This document shows positions 1 to 11,980 of a DNA stretch of 64,000 nt, piece by piece. Source of the DNA: Scleropages formosus (Eukaryota; Chordata; Actinopteri; Osteoglossiformes; Osteoglossidae); NCBI RefSeq assembly GCF_900964775.1, contig NC_041827.1, forward strand, positions 6,743,501-6,807,500, written 5' to 3'. The position numbers and the translations under genes were made by a program. The notes under the pieces are model-generated. The model saw nothing but the letters and a program-made list of their open reading frames with translations. It was not told the DNA's origin and did no database searches. Numbering within the stretch: the stretch's first letter is position 1; every line of letters starts with the position of its first letter.

Positions 1-1420
1 ATAAGGTTGTGAAAACAAAAAACTGGCGTTTTCCTGTGCCACAGTGTATCTGTTCTGATGCTTTTCATTTCCATTGCTACAGACAGAAAGCAAAAAACGC
101 ACAATACCACCAATCCGAATACTGCGTAATTTTATTCGATATCCTGCATTTCATCTTGCTTTCTTACCTAAGTCTGAAAAAGTAACAAGAGCAAAGCTCG
201 CCGCCATGTAATTTCTCTATCGGCTATGGTGAGTTTAGGAGTCACGAAACAAAATAAAGGCAGTAATTCAACTCGGAACTGATGCGATTGCGTGAGGTGG
301 CTGAGAACTGTGCGTGTCACTTTTGAAATAAATGTTATTCTTTATGTTTGTCGGTAACGGGTGTCGTTAGTTACGTGTTGCGTACGGTGTCCTGAGGAGA
401 GGTTCTAGAACGGGGCGAGAGGCCGGGCAGCGAGGACACGCTGTGGGAACGGCCTATAACTCCGCTCCCTGTCCACCTCCCCTCCCCTCCCCTCCCCTCG
501 GAGGACCTGCAGTCACCGCCCACCAGCACAGAGGACAGGCTAAAGGAGACTGGGAGAGGAGCAGAGGCGAGGGAGAGGACGGGAGGGGAAGGAGTAACAC
601 CGAGAGCTCATACTTAATGCTGTCTGCTTGCAAAAGCACATTGAGACGGTGAGACGGATGAAGAGGGAGACCTCGAGGTGGTAATGGAACCGATGGACTT
701 TTTTTTTTCACCGCTCCAATACACTCATCAGTAAAGAGTGAATAAAACACGTTCCACAGAGCTTCCAGGAGAGACAGAGAGAGAAAAAGAACCTGCATAG
801 TGAAACACGGTGATGTACACAGACAGACACAAATCCACGTAGACTAAGCGGCACTCGAGCGCATGAGCACAGGGTGATGCGGAGCGATCGGCACACGCTC
901 ACATCATGTGCACGGTTGACACGATGACGTGATGACAGCGTGCACGTGCATGCGCTTACGCAAAAATTCATTCAGTTTTACAGACGCGCTTCATGACTGA
1001 ACTGGGCTCTGGCTTTGCTGAAACCAACAGAAACTGTGGATTATAGAAGGCAACTTGACAACTTTGTGTAACAGCGCCAGACCGCACATGTAAGTACTTT
1101 CTTGCGAATGTTTCATGTCATTGATTGATACTAACACCAGTGGCTGAGGTTGTGTGCCTCTTCTAGGCACAGGGTAAATACTGTTTGGGAAGATGGATAG
1201 CATACTCCGTATGGGCATTTTGTCACCGCAGTATGTGAATTAGAGCTAAAAGTATGTTCAGATTGTGCACCGAATGGAGATTTCAGTTTGACTCAGAATA
1301 CATGTTTTGTCACTTAGATTCAATGAGATAAATTAGGCATTACAAAGACACCTTTGAGTTAACTATGGAAAAATGTTTAAAAAATGTAGTATTACAGTGA
1401 TTCAATCAGGGCAAACTGCT
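1..1420. other. No recognisable gene; locally CpG-rich sequence
   Basis: I recognise no coding exon here. About 350-930 is richer in CpG than the surroundings and has a CCCCT-repeat run near 475-500, so it could be a promoter or 5' UTR of an unseen transcript. The open frames have simple, biased composition and no family resemblance. A poly-T run lies near 700-709. Confidence 0.4.
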
Positions 1421-1503
1421 ATCCGTCCATCCGTCCATCCATCCGTCCGTCCATCCATCCATCCATCCATCCATCCCTCCATCCATCCATCCATCCATCC
1501 ATC
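1420..1503. repeat. (TCCA/TCCG)n tetranucleotide microsatellite
   Basis: About 80 bases of imperfect ATCC units with some TCCG variants are directly visible. Nothing else between 1504 and 2160 is recognisable; that stretch is AT-rich single-copy-like sequence. Confidence 0.9.
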
Positions 1504-2165
1504 ATAAGCCATTTTGTCTCATTTTATTAAAGCAAACATGCCATTAATAAAGAACAGAAAATGAAACTGTCACAAAACGTCAGGCAGTTCTTTTAACAGG
1601 TCCTGGAGTTCCTCTGCAATAAATCATCTCAATAAATCACCAGTTTTATGCGGTGTTTCAATGACAGTAAAAATGAGGAACTTGTTTGTGTTTACAGAAA
1701 GTCCTGTGGAGAGAATATTCAGCAAAAAGAGCAATGCTGTGACAGAGAGGTAAGAAACATGCAAGATGTTAAGAGAGCTATAGCACAGTAAAATTTTCAG
1801 TTTCTTCCAGTGGATTAACCAATAACCGTACTATTAGTGAGGTCACACTTTCGAAGGCTTCGGTCTCAATGTGTGTCTTCCAGTGAAAGAAATGTAAAAC
1901 AACACGATTCAGTAGATGCTAATTAAAACAGACATAGTTCATTACCCATTTGTACACAGACAAAGTGTGACAGATTTCTATTCATCTTCATCGCAATTTG
2001 GAAAAAAATTCACTCACAAGGTGCTGATGAGGTCAAAAGTTGTTTTCATATATTTTAGTGCAGAGGCAATAAAAAGTGTAGAAAACGATTAAAGTAAACA
2101 AATAATATCCAGGGCTCAGTTTTGTCAACAGAAACACCCCGTGCACATAGTAAAGTGTACAACGA

Positions 2166-2373
2166 GACACACACACATTTTCAGAACTTCTTGTCCCATA
2201 CGGGGTCACAGGGAACCGGAGCCTACCCGGCAACACAGGGCGTAAGGCCGGAGGGGGAGGGGACACACCCAGGACAGGACGCCAGTCCATCGCAAGGCAC
2301 TCCAAGCGGGACTCGAACCCAGACCTACTGGAGAGCAGGACCTGGTCCAACACACTGCACCACCGCACCCCCC
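2166..2373 (-). repeat. tRNA-derived SINE, family A (copy 1)
   Basis: On the minus strand this reads as a tRNA-like head with a box A-like segment and a box B-like GGGTTCGAGTCC. A shared body follows (GGACTGGCGTCC, GTGTGTCCCCTCCCCCTCC, CCGGGTAGGCTCCGG, GACAAG), then a short (TG)n tail. The same unit recurs near 3.2, 11.6, 21.2, 38.0, 51.3 and 52.2 kb, so it is a dispersed family. The flank at 2400-3190 shows no gene. Confidence 0.85.
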
Positions 2374-3214
2374 GAGGTGTTTCACATAAACTCAAAATAA
2401 ACTGGTAAATAAAGCCTTTTCACCCCATTGACCCCTTGACCCGTAACAAATTGTAAAACTGTTGCTTAGGACACAGAAAAAACATGGATCAAAGGTGCTT
2501 ATGTGTAAAAGGTCATATGCATACCAGGTAACACATGGATACATGGTAAAGCTTACCAACGATATTTCCTGTTTCCATCATTACTTAAAAAAAGCACCTG
2601 AGCGTGGGTACTGTGGGGAATGAAATGGCTTGACAGATAAATGCCAGCATTGTGAGAGAAATGTGGAAACTGCAGCATTTGGAAAAAATTCACGTACTCT
2701 GCTGTTATATTGTGCCGCGTGGAGGGATCTCCTTTTGCTTCATTCTTCTGCAAAAGAGATCCTTGCAACTACAAACACTTGGTTTATTCCAAAACGACTG
2801 CATCCCAAATACAGGCTGGTAGAAAAGATAAGAGCAGGCGTACTGTTCGCACGTGGAACTCCGTAAAAAATAAGAGATCTTTTTACACGATCCAACCTCC
2901 TCCCGGATTTATTTTGGCAGGGCAGCTACCTCGATGCGTAAAGAAGAAAGCACTGACGTGAGGAGAGATTGCAGACAAAACTTTCTTTTAAATCTGGGTC
3001 AGGAATGAGAGGGAAAAATATACATGGAGTGTAAAAGGAGAGGGAGAGTATAACACAAATATTAATGTTTTGCACCCTTCAGTGTTGACCTTAATTCCAG
3101 TCACATCTCAAGATGTCACTGATGGGACCAATCACTGCTTTATGTCCCGGTTCAATTTCAGGGGTCTATTAACACAAAAAAGTCATTATTTAATGAGTCG
3201 GCATTGTTTGTGTA

Positions 3215-3383
3215 TTGGCGGGTCTGGGGTTCGAGTCCTGCTTGGGGTGTCTTGCGGCGGACTGGCGTCCCGTCCTGGGTGTGTCCCCTTCAGCCTTATA
3301 CCCTGTGTTGCCGGGTTAGGCTCCGGTTCGCCGCGACCCCACTTGGGACAAGTAGTTGTAGACATTGTGTGTGTGTGTGGTGT
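3215..3383 (+). repeat. tRNA-derived SINE, family A (copy 2, damaged 5' end)
   Basis: This copy has the body and (TG)n tail of the family A SINE, including the box B-like GGGTTCGAGTCCTGC and the GGACTGGCGTCCCGTCC block. The tRNA head before about 3215 is missing or too diverged to align. Confidence 0.8.
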
Positions 3384-3389
3384 CTGTTC

Positions 3390-4960
3390 TAAGCACACTA
3401 TCCAGTGGAGTGCATTTACACTACTGCCCACATGTTAATATAGGTATTTCTCTGTGCCGCTTATGCAACTATAACATTGCCCAAATTAAACGATGTAAAA
3501 TTCTGTTTAACATAGACGCAGATGGAAATTAAAATCTGAATTCTTCATATTTCACTGTGGATTTGCATATTGTTCGTTGATTTTTATGGTGTACTCTGTT
3601 GTGAAAACATTAACATTACTTTTGTGGTTATTTGGTCAGTGTGAGAGTGAATGGGCAGCAAACAAGATGATCACAGCAGTGTCTGCAGCAGTACTCATAT
3701 ATAGTGCTCATATGTTTATTTGTGTCATGCGCTCGCTGCGTGCCAAGTCTGCATCTATGAACATCTGATGAAGAGTGTAGGCTGGTGGTGGTGTTGGGCC
3801 TCTTGGATTTTTAAATGATGCTTTAGTTCTGTTTCTGGACCGCTGCCGAGATGTGAAGTTCGAGGTTTATAGAGAGAATTGTAGCCTATCAGTCTATTGT
3901 ATTGTATCAGTCTCTAACGCTATTTGAGTGGTTTTGAAGCCCATGTCATCCACACTAAAAATGGATTTTAATAAATCTGTGTTGTTTTCCATAGATTGTA
4001 AAACACAAAGGAAGGTGGAGACTTCATAGATTTTTCTGACATTTTTGGGGCACAAACATCTCCTGCTGTGAGCCAAGAGGTTTGAGAGCAGCAGAGTAAA
4101 GGTTGCACAGTGTTCTTATCTGGCCCAGAGGGTGACCCATGGTTGATGGGTCTATAGAAGAGTCATTACATCTATAGCAGACCTGAAAGGGTTGATGTGG
4201 ATCAGGGAAATGCACCATTAATGGGGCCATTTGTGACGCTGGTCACTGTTGTCTTGCTATTATCAGAATTCCACAAACGGCTGCATGGTCTGGCTCACTT
4301 GTTAAGCAGTCACAATTTATGGTTGAGTGCTGGTGTTTTCAGCAGAAGTCTTTTTTTACGCTTTTTGCTTTTGCAGCCATCAGCAGGTTGGTGGTGCGCT
4401 TTGACTCTTTTATTCATGCTGTGTGCTTGGATCACAGTAATTCAGATGGATAGTGAAACCAAGAAATTTAGAAGAACATAACAGAAGAGAAATTAGAGTC
4501 AAAGACACTGGGGGAGATTGCAGGCATTACTGGAGGCAGGATATTTAACAAGAGCAGTAAGGATAACACTTAGTGGGGGAAAGGATTGTGGAATGATGAA
4601 CTGCACAAAGACAGCTGAAATACTAGGCAAGCGGACACATAGCAGCAAAAAAACAAAAAACAAGGACAACTAAATCTGAAACAGACAGAGACACAATCCA
4701 AACGGAACATCGTAGGAACAGAAGTGAGGAATAAGTCTAGGCCACCTTGCAGACACAAGATCATTCAAATAAATCAGATGACTCCAACTGTTGTCCTTAT
4801 GAGCCCTCCTGTGTGTGCTGGTTTTTGTTCTGGGGCTTATGCTTGGTTTAACATTTGAATGTGTAACAACATTCAGATAAAGGTAAGCCATATGCATTTA
4901 CGGCATGGCACAGTGCAACTTCACATTGCGTTCATCTTAAATGGCAATGAGGAACGTCCA
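3390..4960. other. No recognisable gene
   Basis: The stretch is AT-rich with short chance open frames. I see no splice-bounded coding exon, RNA gene or clear repeat, apart from weakly simple sequence. Confidence 0.4.
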
Positions 4961-4965
4961 CAATA

Positions 4966-5285
4966 GCAGCATGGTGGCTCAGTAAGTAGTGTTGTTGCCT
5001 CATGGTACCCAAATTGATTGGGCGTAGGTTCGAATTTAGCTCAGCCCGTGTGGAGCTTGCATGTTCTCCCCCCATCCGCATGGGTTTCCTCCCACAGTCC
5101 AAAGACCTGTGGTTCAGGTGGACTGGTGACACCAAATTGGCTTTACTGTATGAATGGTTGAGTGTGTGTGGATACCCTGTGATGGACTGTCATCTGCTCC
5201 AAGGTGCAACCTCCCCTCAACTTCGCACCCAGTGATTCTGGGATAGGCTTTGGTCCCTACCCATGACAAGCAGTTAATGAAACTT
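4966..5285 (+). repeat. SINE-like repeat, family C-related
   Basis: The copy opens with AGCAGCATGGTGGCTCAGTA and a box B-like GTAGGTTCGAATTTAG. The block TGTGGAGCTTGCATGTTCTCC and TTTCCTCCCACAGTCCAAAGAC follows; it is shared with the copies at 23.3 and 36.5 kb. Its 3' half (GTGATGGACTG, GGGATAGGCTTTGG, TGACAAGCAGTTAATGAAA) differs from them but recurs at 11.86 kb, so this is a related subfamily or a composite. Confidence 0.75.
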
Positions 5286-5589
5286 TGTGGCTGGATGGAA
5301 CTCCCATTATGGCAAAAAGATTCTTGTCCTAGCGATCATTTATGCAATGACAGGTCAGGATAAACTAAGAAAAAAACCTTCTACTGGCACACTTTTAGCA
5401 ATTTCGGTTCAAAGTGAGACCTTTGGTTTTGCATCACTGGAAAAGATCCTTGGCCATATTTTTCCCTCTGCAAAGCAGGCAGTCGCCGTGCCCTTATAGG
5501 TGCTCGACAGCATTGCTAATGAATTTCTCACACTACATGATCTTCATCTAATCATCGGATTCAGACTTTATAAGCCATAGCAGCCATTG

Positions 5590-8500
5590 TCATTTAGAGC
5601 TTAATAAACTACATTTAATAATAGCCAGTGGCACCAATTCTTTAATTGTTCTTATACAAGCGGTAGGGGACACACCCAACTGTCTCTGTGTCTTCCCTCG
5701 CATGGCTGTTAGCACGATGGGTAACGCATCTGGCCAGCTGAGGCCGGTATCCTCACACACCTTAGCTAGCTTGGTTTGTACCGTTTGGTTGGCTCTTTCT
5801 ACAAGGCTTCCACTCTGAGGGTGATAGGCACGGTAGTGTCTGAGATCAGTCTGCATCCACTCAGAGAGCTGGTGTATGACTGAGTTCACGAAATGAGTGG
5901 TGTTGTCGCTTGGGAGGCGGGATGGGATTCCCCACCTGGGCAGAACGTCTTTAAGGAGACATTTGGCAACTGTCTGTGCAGTGGCCTTTCAAGCGTGGAA
6001 TGCCTCAACCCATCGTGAGAAAACATCAACAACGACCAGGCAATACGTATAGTCTTTAGAAGGAGTTAACTCAATGAAATCCATCTGTAAATGTTCAAAA
6101 GGTCCCTCCGGTCTGGTGTGTGCAAACCTGGTAATGCCATGCCCTTTCCAATGTTATGTCTGAGACAGAGAAAACATTTCTGACAGAAAGCCAATGCATA
6201 GGTGGAAAACCCTGGGGCCTCCCAGAACTGGGAAACCACTGCAACCGTGGTATTTCGGGACGCGTGATCCAGCCCATGTGTCATCTTAGCTATACCTGGG
6301 AAAGCGCTGCGGGGAGAAGAAGCTTCTTATTTTTGATCAGAGGATACGCATGCCGTCCTCCTGTGTCCCTCGGCGGACCCAGGATTAGCGTTCCTTCTCG
6401 GTCGCACCTGTTTGTAGGAGAAATAGGTGGTTAGTCAGACAAATGGTGTCTGGGGACCATAGTTAAGAACACATAGGGTCCGCTGTCATCAAGGCGTATT
6501 CTACAGTCCAGGTCTGTTGGTCCATACGGACCATCTTTTCCCTGCACCATGTCTTACAGGGGTGGGGGTCGTTGAGTGAAATTTTGGATCCAAGGGCTAC
6601 AACAGCCAGTTGTGCCCACTAACGTGTCAGTTGCCCTTTAATTACTGACTTTGGTCATTTCAAAATGATTTCTAATTGTTTAGCCCCTAGGGAGCGACCG
6701 AAGGGGAAAGGACATCCTGATTATCATATCCACTGCAGTTTTGATTTTTGGGGCCCGTAGGCCTTAATGGCCCGAAATATTACTGGAGCTCCAAAGTCGG
6801 CCTTAATGCCCTTAACTTTCCATGAACGAGGTTACAGGCCTTTCTAGGTGTAACAAACATCTCCAGATTCTTTCTGACCTTTCAATCATAAGTGCTCGGG
6901 GATTTGGTAAGACTTTGTGGTGCCACTGCCTATGTTTACCTTTTGCCGTCAAGCACATAGACAAGTCAGTACTGCAAATCTGGGTGCACTGGAACAGAGA
7001 AAAATGCCTTAGCAAAATTTGACTACTGAAAAACCACTTAGTTTCTGGGGTCTGGATGTCAGGATGGTAGCAGGATTTGGCACAATGGAAGCATGGGGGT
7101 GTACAGCTGCGTTTACACCCCTTAGGTCCTGCACAAAGGACTCGTAGAATTGGTGACTTTACTGGTGAGTAATTTATTTGCACTACAGCACCTCTTGCTA
7201 CTAGATGTTCATGTACTGCACTGATCCCTTCCTCCGCTTTTTTTGACAGGGGATATTGTGTGCGATGTGGTCTGTACTCGAATTTTGGACCTACTACTAG
7301 GGGCTGAGCTGTCTTCATCTTTCCGAAATCATTTTTTCCCTTTGCCCAGAGACAGTTGGGTATGTCTTGTAGCCAAGTTGGTTCTGACTCTTCGTCCCTG
7401 ACCATTTTGCTGCCTACTTCTACAATTTGCCTCTTTACTGTCACCTGTTGATCCACATTAAACTTATGCACCATCTCTAGAAACCAACCTTCCACATTCT
7501 ACCAACACCCAATCTTTTCTACATTCACACTGTTGGACCTATGGACCCAGATCCTTCTATGCAGTGGTTTCAGTCTTACCCAGCAACAGATGTGCAACTG
7601 ACTCCCCTTTGTACCCCTCTTTCTGTTCTTCTGACAGGGGGACAGAGGCAGCTGTTAATGGTCTGTGCTGCACAGGTGTTCAGTCGAGAGCCTTTCAGCT
7701 GAGGAACCTTCAGCCACGAAATCTCTTTTTCCATCCTTCATCATCCTCCTGTTGTTCTGCAAAATAATGTGCTGTACAGTGTAAGCATTCAGGCTGTCCT
7801 TGTTGGGAGGGGATCATGTCCCTCAGCAATGTATTATCTTCCAAGGTAAATGCACACTAGGATGTTTTTTTCAACAATGAGGGTGAACAGTCCCAAGGTT
7901 GGAGCAGTTAGCGTGGTACCTGTTCTGGAGACCTTGATTGTGGCCCACAGCTCAGACAATAGGTCTCACCCTAGCAAATTCAGAGGGCAGTGATCACTCA
8001 GTAGGAACTTGTGGTGGATTCTCTCAGAATGACCTGGTGTACTTACTGTGAGGGGTTGTGTTTCAGCCAGGAGCTGGAACAAGCCCATTGCCCCAACAGT
8101 CTTCATGAATTGTCCGTTGGTGGCGGTCTCCGGTGCCTCTTGGGCTCTCAAGGTGGAGCGTGTGGCTCCCGTGTCTATAGGAAAGACACCCTTCGATGAT
8201 TAACAGAAAGCATCACCATAGGGTCAGTTTTAGGACACCAGGTTAGGGCGACGTACTGACCCTTTTCCTCACCGTTGCCCACCCCCTCCACCCCCTAGGA
8301 GGAATGGTATGCAGTGACATTTTCTGGAGGGCCGGCTGGCCATCCCCCTCTTCGATTGTCTCGAGGAGGCTCCGGGCAGTTGTCACAGCAGTGGCCTTCT
8401 TTCCCGCAGTTAAAACAGGTATTCCTTCTTGCGCCTTCCTCTTGGCGAGTCTGATGCGGCTATCCGGCCCCTCTTCCCGGCCACGCCTGCGACCTCACCC

Positions 8501-9300
8501 TCGGCCTCTGGCATCATTCTTGTTACCTCGACAGTAGGCATACTGCACTGCCATCGGTTTGCCGGCCTTCTTCTCCTTTGCATCTCTCAGGTTGTTTTCA
8601 ACATGGATGGCATGTTGTCTCAGTTCGGAGAGGGCCGCCTGGCCCCACTCGATGCACGTCATCTTCACGGACTTCTGCACCTCAGAACTGAGGCCTACAA
8701 CGAACAGTGACAATGTCATACGCTCCTGTTCTCCGGCGTCTTCAATGCCTGAGTAGTCACTCATTAGATCACTCAATCTGTATTCCGATTCAATAACACT
8801 TTCTCCTTCCTTTTGTTTCTCCCTTTGTATTTTCGACCAGTCGGGATGTCGTTTATACTTATCTGCAATCCTGGTTTTCAATTCCTGCCATTCTCCCCTG
8901 AGATTAACATGACTCCTGTCCTGTCCATTCCACCCTCCTTTCACAGCATTCCAATCCCCCTTTAGCCAGCAGCGGAGTGCTTGTGTCCATTCACCTCCGC
9001 TTGGCTGGTAAATGTCATATAAATCTTGGACAGCGGACCAGAATCTGGCTCCCCCTACCTCCCTTGGGTCAGGTAGGCTGTTGGCCACATCCAGAAGCTC
9101 CTGGATGTCCCAGTTTTGCTGGACCATCACCGTCCTTGGATTTTCTTGGGCGTCTGGCCCTCTTGGATCTGGCATCTGGACAAGAGGAAACACACCTGTA
9201 GCTGCTGCCCCTTCCGCTAAGCCGTATGCGGTCCCACTTCTAAATAATAGTAGAGAACGAGTCCTTGTGATGAGAGGAAATGAGAGTCCCATTCAAACAC
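5590..9300 (-). mobile_element. Endogenous retrovirus fossil, gag-pol only, broken
   Basis: The minus strand carries, in viral order from high to low coordinate, a Gag capsid-like region followed by a zinc-knuckle region (about 8.35-9.3 kb), a reverse-transcriptase region (about 6.8-7.5 kb), and an integrase zinc-binding and catalytic-core region (about 5.6-6.3 kb). The integrase has the YHPQS..VERANQT signature typical of retroviral and gypsy-type integrases. The style suggests a class I (gamma/epsilon-like) fish ERV or close LTR kin; I am not sure of the family. No env-like region and no clear paired LTRs were found. The copy is clearly a fossil with several interruptions, probably more than half a dozen. 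Without LTRs I cannot date it, but the decay suggests an old insertion. Confidence 0.8.
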
Positions 9301-9689
9301 GTTCCTATATTTGTTGCACTATAGCTTGGCTGTCTGGGGACACATGACATGACCCAATGTCTCCAGGTGTCATCTGCCTTGTTCCTGAGAAGAGAGATAC
9401 CTGCTGGAAGCATGTCTTTTTCAAAGATTAAGTCTTTGAGGGGGCACAACATGAAAGTACATATCTGTTCCTCACAACAAATCAGTTTGTCAATTGGCTG
9501 TCACACAGGTGATGCTTCTCTTTGATTTTTCTTTATCATTTATGTCTCAAAACTGAAGTAATTGTTTCTTCATTTCCCAGACAATCATCCTCGATATAAA
9601 CCATTCCTGGTTATTTCAGCCCAGAGCAAGTTTCTGACATTTCTCATCTAGAGCAGGACATTGTCATTTAATTTAGTTTATTTAGCAGA

Positions 9690-10078
9690 CTGTTAAGGAC
9701 GAGGGTGGGAGACAAGGGATAGGTGGACCCAATCGCAAGAGCTTTCAATGAAGAACACTAAAGGGGCAAACCAGAATCGTTGTCGTGGAGCAGGCAAGGG
9801 TCAGCTGAGGAACGAACGTTGTTCCAAGGACAAAACAGGAGCCAAGGACGATGTCGCAAAGCTGGGGTCTGGAGCTGAGGACATGAAGCCAGGGGCTCAG
9901 GAACGAAAGAGCGAAGCAGGACAGGAAAGGTGTTCATGAGCTCTGTAGCTACATAGTCAAAGCGATGGTTCCAAAGAGGTTCTGCAATCCGGTGCGTCAT
10001 TGTGGTGCTTTTATACCCTGCTGTTTTGATTTGGGACAGGTGCCATCGCTTGGGCTGACGCTGGGGGCGTGACACAGA
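9690..10078 (-). repeat. 400-bp repeat with TATA-like box (copy 1)
   Basis: The minus strand starts near TGTCACGCCCCC, has a TATAAAAGC box about 60 bases in, then a pyrimidine-rich CTGCTC/CCTG body, and ends with TTGGGTCCACC. The same layout recurs at 11.17-11.56 kb. TG..CA-type ends plus a TATA box would fit a solo LTR; short TGTCA ends would also fit a non-autonomous DNA transposon. It lies just upstream of the retrovirus fossil on the same strand, but no matching copy is seen at the other side of the fossil. Confidence 0.55.
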
Positions 10079-10087
10079 AGCTTTTCT

Positions 10088-10335
10088 TCAAAGCGACTTC
10101 CACTGAACTCTATGTAGTGTTATCAGCCCACACACTTTATTCACCAAGGTGACTTACACTGCTAGATATACTACTCACAATCACTCACTCGTGCACACAC
10201 CAGTAGAACACATATTCTCTGTTACACACTATGGGTGACTTTAGAGTTGTCAATCCACCTGCAGCGCATCCATTTGGATTGTGGGAGGAAACCGGAGCAT
10301 CCTGACAACAAGCAAACTCCACCCCGACTTAGCAA
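10088..10335 (-). repeat. SINE-like repeat, family C (antisense copy)
   Basis: The sequence is the reverse complement of the family C body: the CTTCCACTGAACTCTATGTAG and CAGCCCACACACTTTATTCAC blocks, then TGGGAGGAAACCGGAGCA and a degraded tRNA-like head. It is diverged. The following stretch, 10340-11160, contains only an A/G homopolymer run near 10.59 kb and no gene. Confidence 0.65.
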
Positions 10336-11167
10336 AGACTGAACCCATGTCCTCTCACACTGCCCAGGCACTACTTGCTGTGGCACATTCCTCTTTCACC
10401 CACCTCTTGCTACTCCAGCTCGTACTGTTTTTCTGATCCCTGATCAGTGTGAAATAGAGCAAGGCAATAACAGAAAAACGACATGAACACAGGTGGAGAA
10501 GAGTAAACCATCCTAAAATAACAGCTGTTTCTGCTGCTGTTTGGTGTCCCCAAGGCACCAAAACGCATACTTGTAAGAATGTCTAAAAAAAAAAAGGGGG
10601 GGGGATGCACAGGATAGGGGTAAGAACCAAGAATAGATTCCATCATCATTCAAAAGAAAAAAACAGATGACAGTTGCAACCTGCATTTCTCTCAATGTTT
10701 CTTCACGGAAACACCGACAAAGAGCGATAAACAGCTGTTTTCTCATTCAAACCAGATGGGACCCAATGTTCTCTTTCAGGTTTTAAAAACTGGGTTTAAA
10801 GTGCATTTGATTGACTTAACATATAGGCCTGCATGACTATAAATATTTTCACGCTGTTTAGATATCCTCACAGTACGCACGTTGCAGGTTTACCCAAGTG
10901 TGTGTAACACAAGAGCAGATTTACTCACAGATACAAACAGTGGGACCAGAGGTGGACTTTGTTAATTTTGATCGTAGGACAATTTGTCCACCGTTCTTCT
11001 AACATTGTTCATACTGACAATATTCAAAACTGGAAGTTACTTTTTGCTTGGCATTGTTGAGCGATACCCCATCCTTTTTTCAAAATAGGGGATTTTCAAG
11101 ACATATTCGAGCTGTGAAAATATCTCTTACAGGTAGCTGTAGATCACCTGCTCTGTAGCCTTTAAAC

Positions 11168-11560
11168 GTGTCATGGTCGCGTCTGAGGGAAGCGGCGGAC
11201 CCAAGTGCAGAGCGGTAATCGTGGTGTCTTCGGGGAAATCCAAGAGAGGAGGTCAGAGGACGGGCAAAGGGTCTTCGAGGTGCGAACGTCGTAACAGGGA
11301 GGATCCAAAAGGCGAGGTCAGTGTACAGGCAAGAGGTCGATGATCCGAAGGAGGCAGTAGATCGGGGGAACAAGGGACGGGTTCGGGGGAAGGCGTTCGG
11401 GAACAGGAAATGGCTGGAGAAGGTCGCTAATGAGGAGGCAGATCAAGGTTCCGCATCAGCTGGTTGTCCGACGCAGCCTTTTATGCTGCAGTCTGCGTTG
11501 CGTCCCAGGTGTTCCGTGTCGGCCCGGAGGTGTGGGCGTGGCAAACGTCAGTGTCAAGTT
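11168..11560 (-). repeat. 400-bp repeat with TATA-like box (copy 2)
   Basis: On the minus strand it shows TGCCACGCCCACACC, a GCATAAAAGG box, a pyrimidine-rich CCTCGCC body, then CTGCACTTGGGTCCGCC and an end near ATGACA. It is clearly related in layout to the copy at 9.69-10.08 kb and less degraded. The class (solo LTR or MITE-like) is undecided. Confidence 0.55.
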
Positions 11561-11587
11561 ATGATTTAAACAAGCATTGCGTTTAAG

Positions 11588-11812
11588 TACGGGGGGCGCA
11601 GTGGCGCAGTGGGTTGGACCGGGTCCTGCTCTCCAGTGGGTCTGGGATTCGAGTCCCGCTTGGGGTGCCTCGCGACGGACTGGCATCCCGTCCTGGGTGT
11701 GTCCCCTCCCCCTCCGGCCTTACGCCCTGCGTTGCCGGGTAGGCTCCGGTTCCCCCGCGACCCCGTATGGGACAAGCGGTTCTGAAAATGTGTGTGCGTG
11801 TGTGTGCGTCTA
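11588..11812 (+). repeat. tRNA-derived SINE, family A (copy 3, near full length)
   Basis: The copy opens with GGGGGGCGCAGTGGCGCAGT (box A region). Box B GATTCGAGTCCCGC comes about 60 bases later, then the family body and a (TG)n-type tail. It is one of the better-preserved copies. Confidence 0.88.
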
Positions 11813-11861
11813 AGTAACGTGCATCTCTGAAAAATGAAAATTGTCATAGCCTGCAGTTTAT

Positions 11862-11980
11862 CATAGCCTGTGATGGACTGGTGTCCTGCCCATCATATAC
11901 CTCCCACCCTTGTGCTCAGTGATTTGGTGACTGGCGCCAGACTACCGTCACCCTGACCAGGACAAATGGTTAATGAAAGT
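11862..11980 (+). repeat. SINE-like 3' fragment, family C-related
   Basis: The fragment shares GTGATGGACTGGTGTCCTGCC, a GTGCTCAGTGATTTGG-like segment and GACAAATGGTTAATGAAA with the 3' half of the repeat at 4966-5285. No gene is recognised from 11.98 to 14.19 kb. A 5' UTR exon of avpr2 may hide there. Confidence 0.55.

Noticed and set aside
9758-10075. A 105-residue minus-strand open frame
   Set aside because: It lies wholly in the 400-bp repeat that recurs at 11.17-11.56 kb and looks like no protein family.
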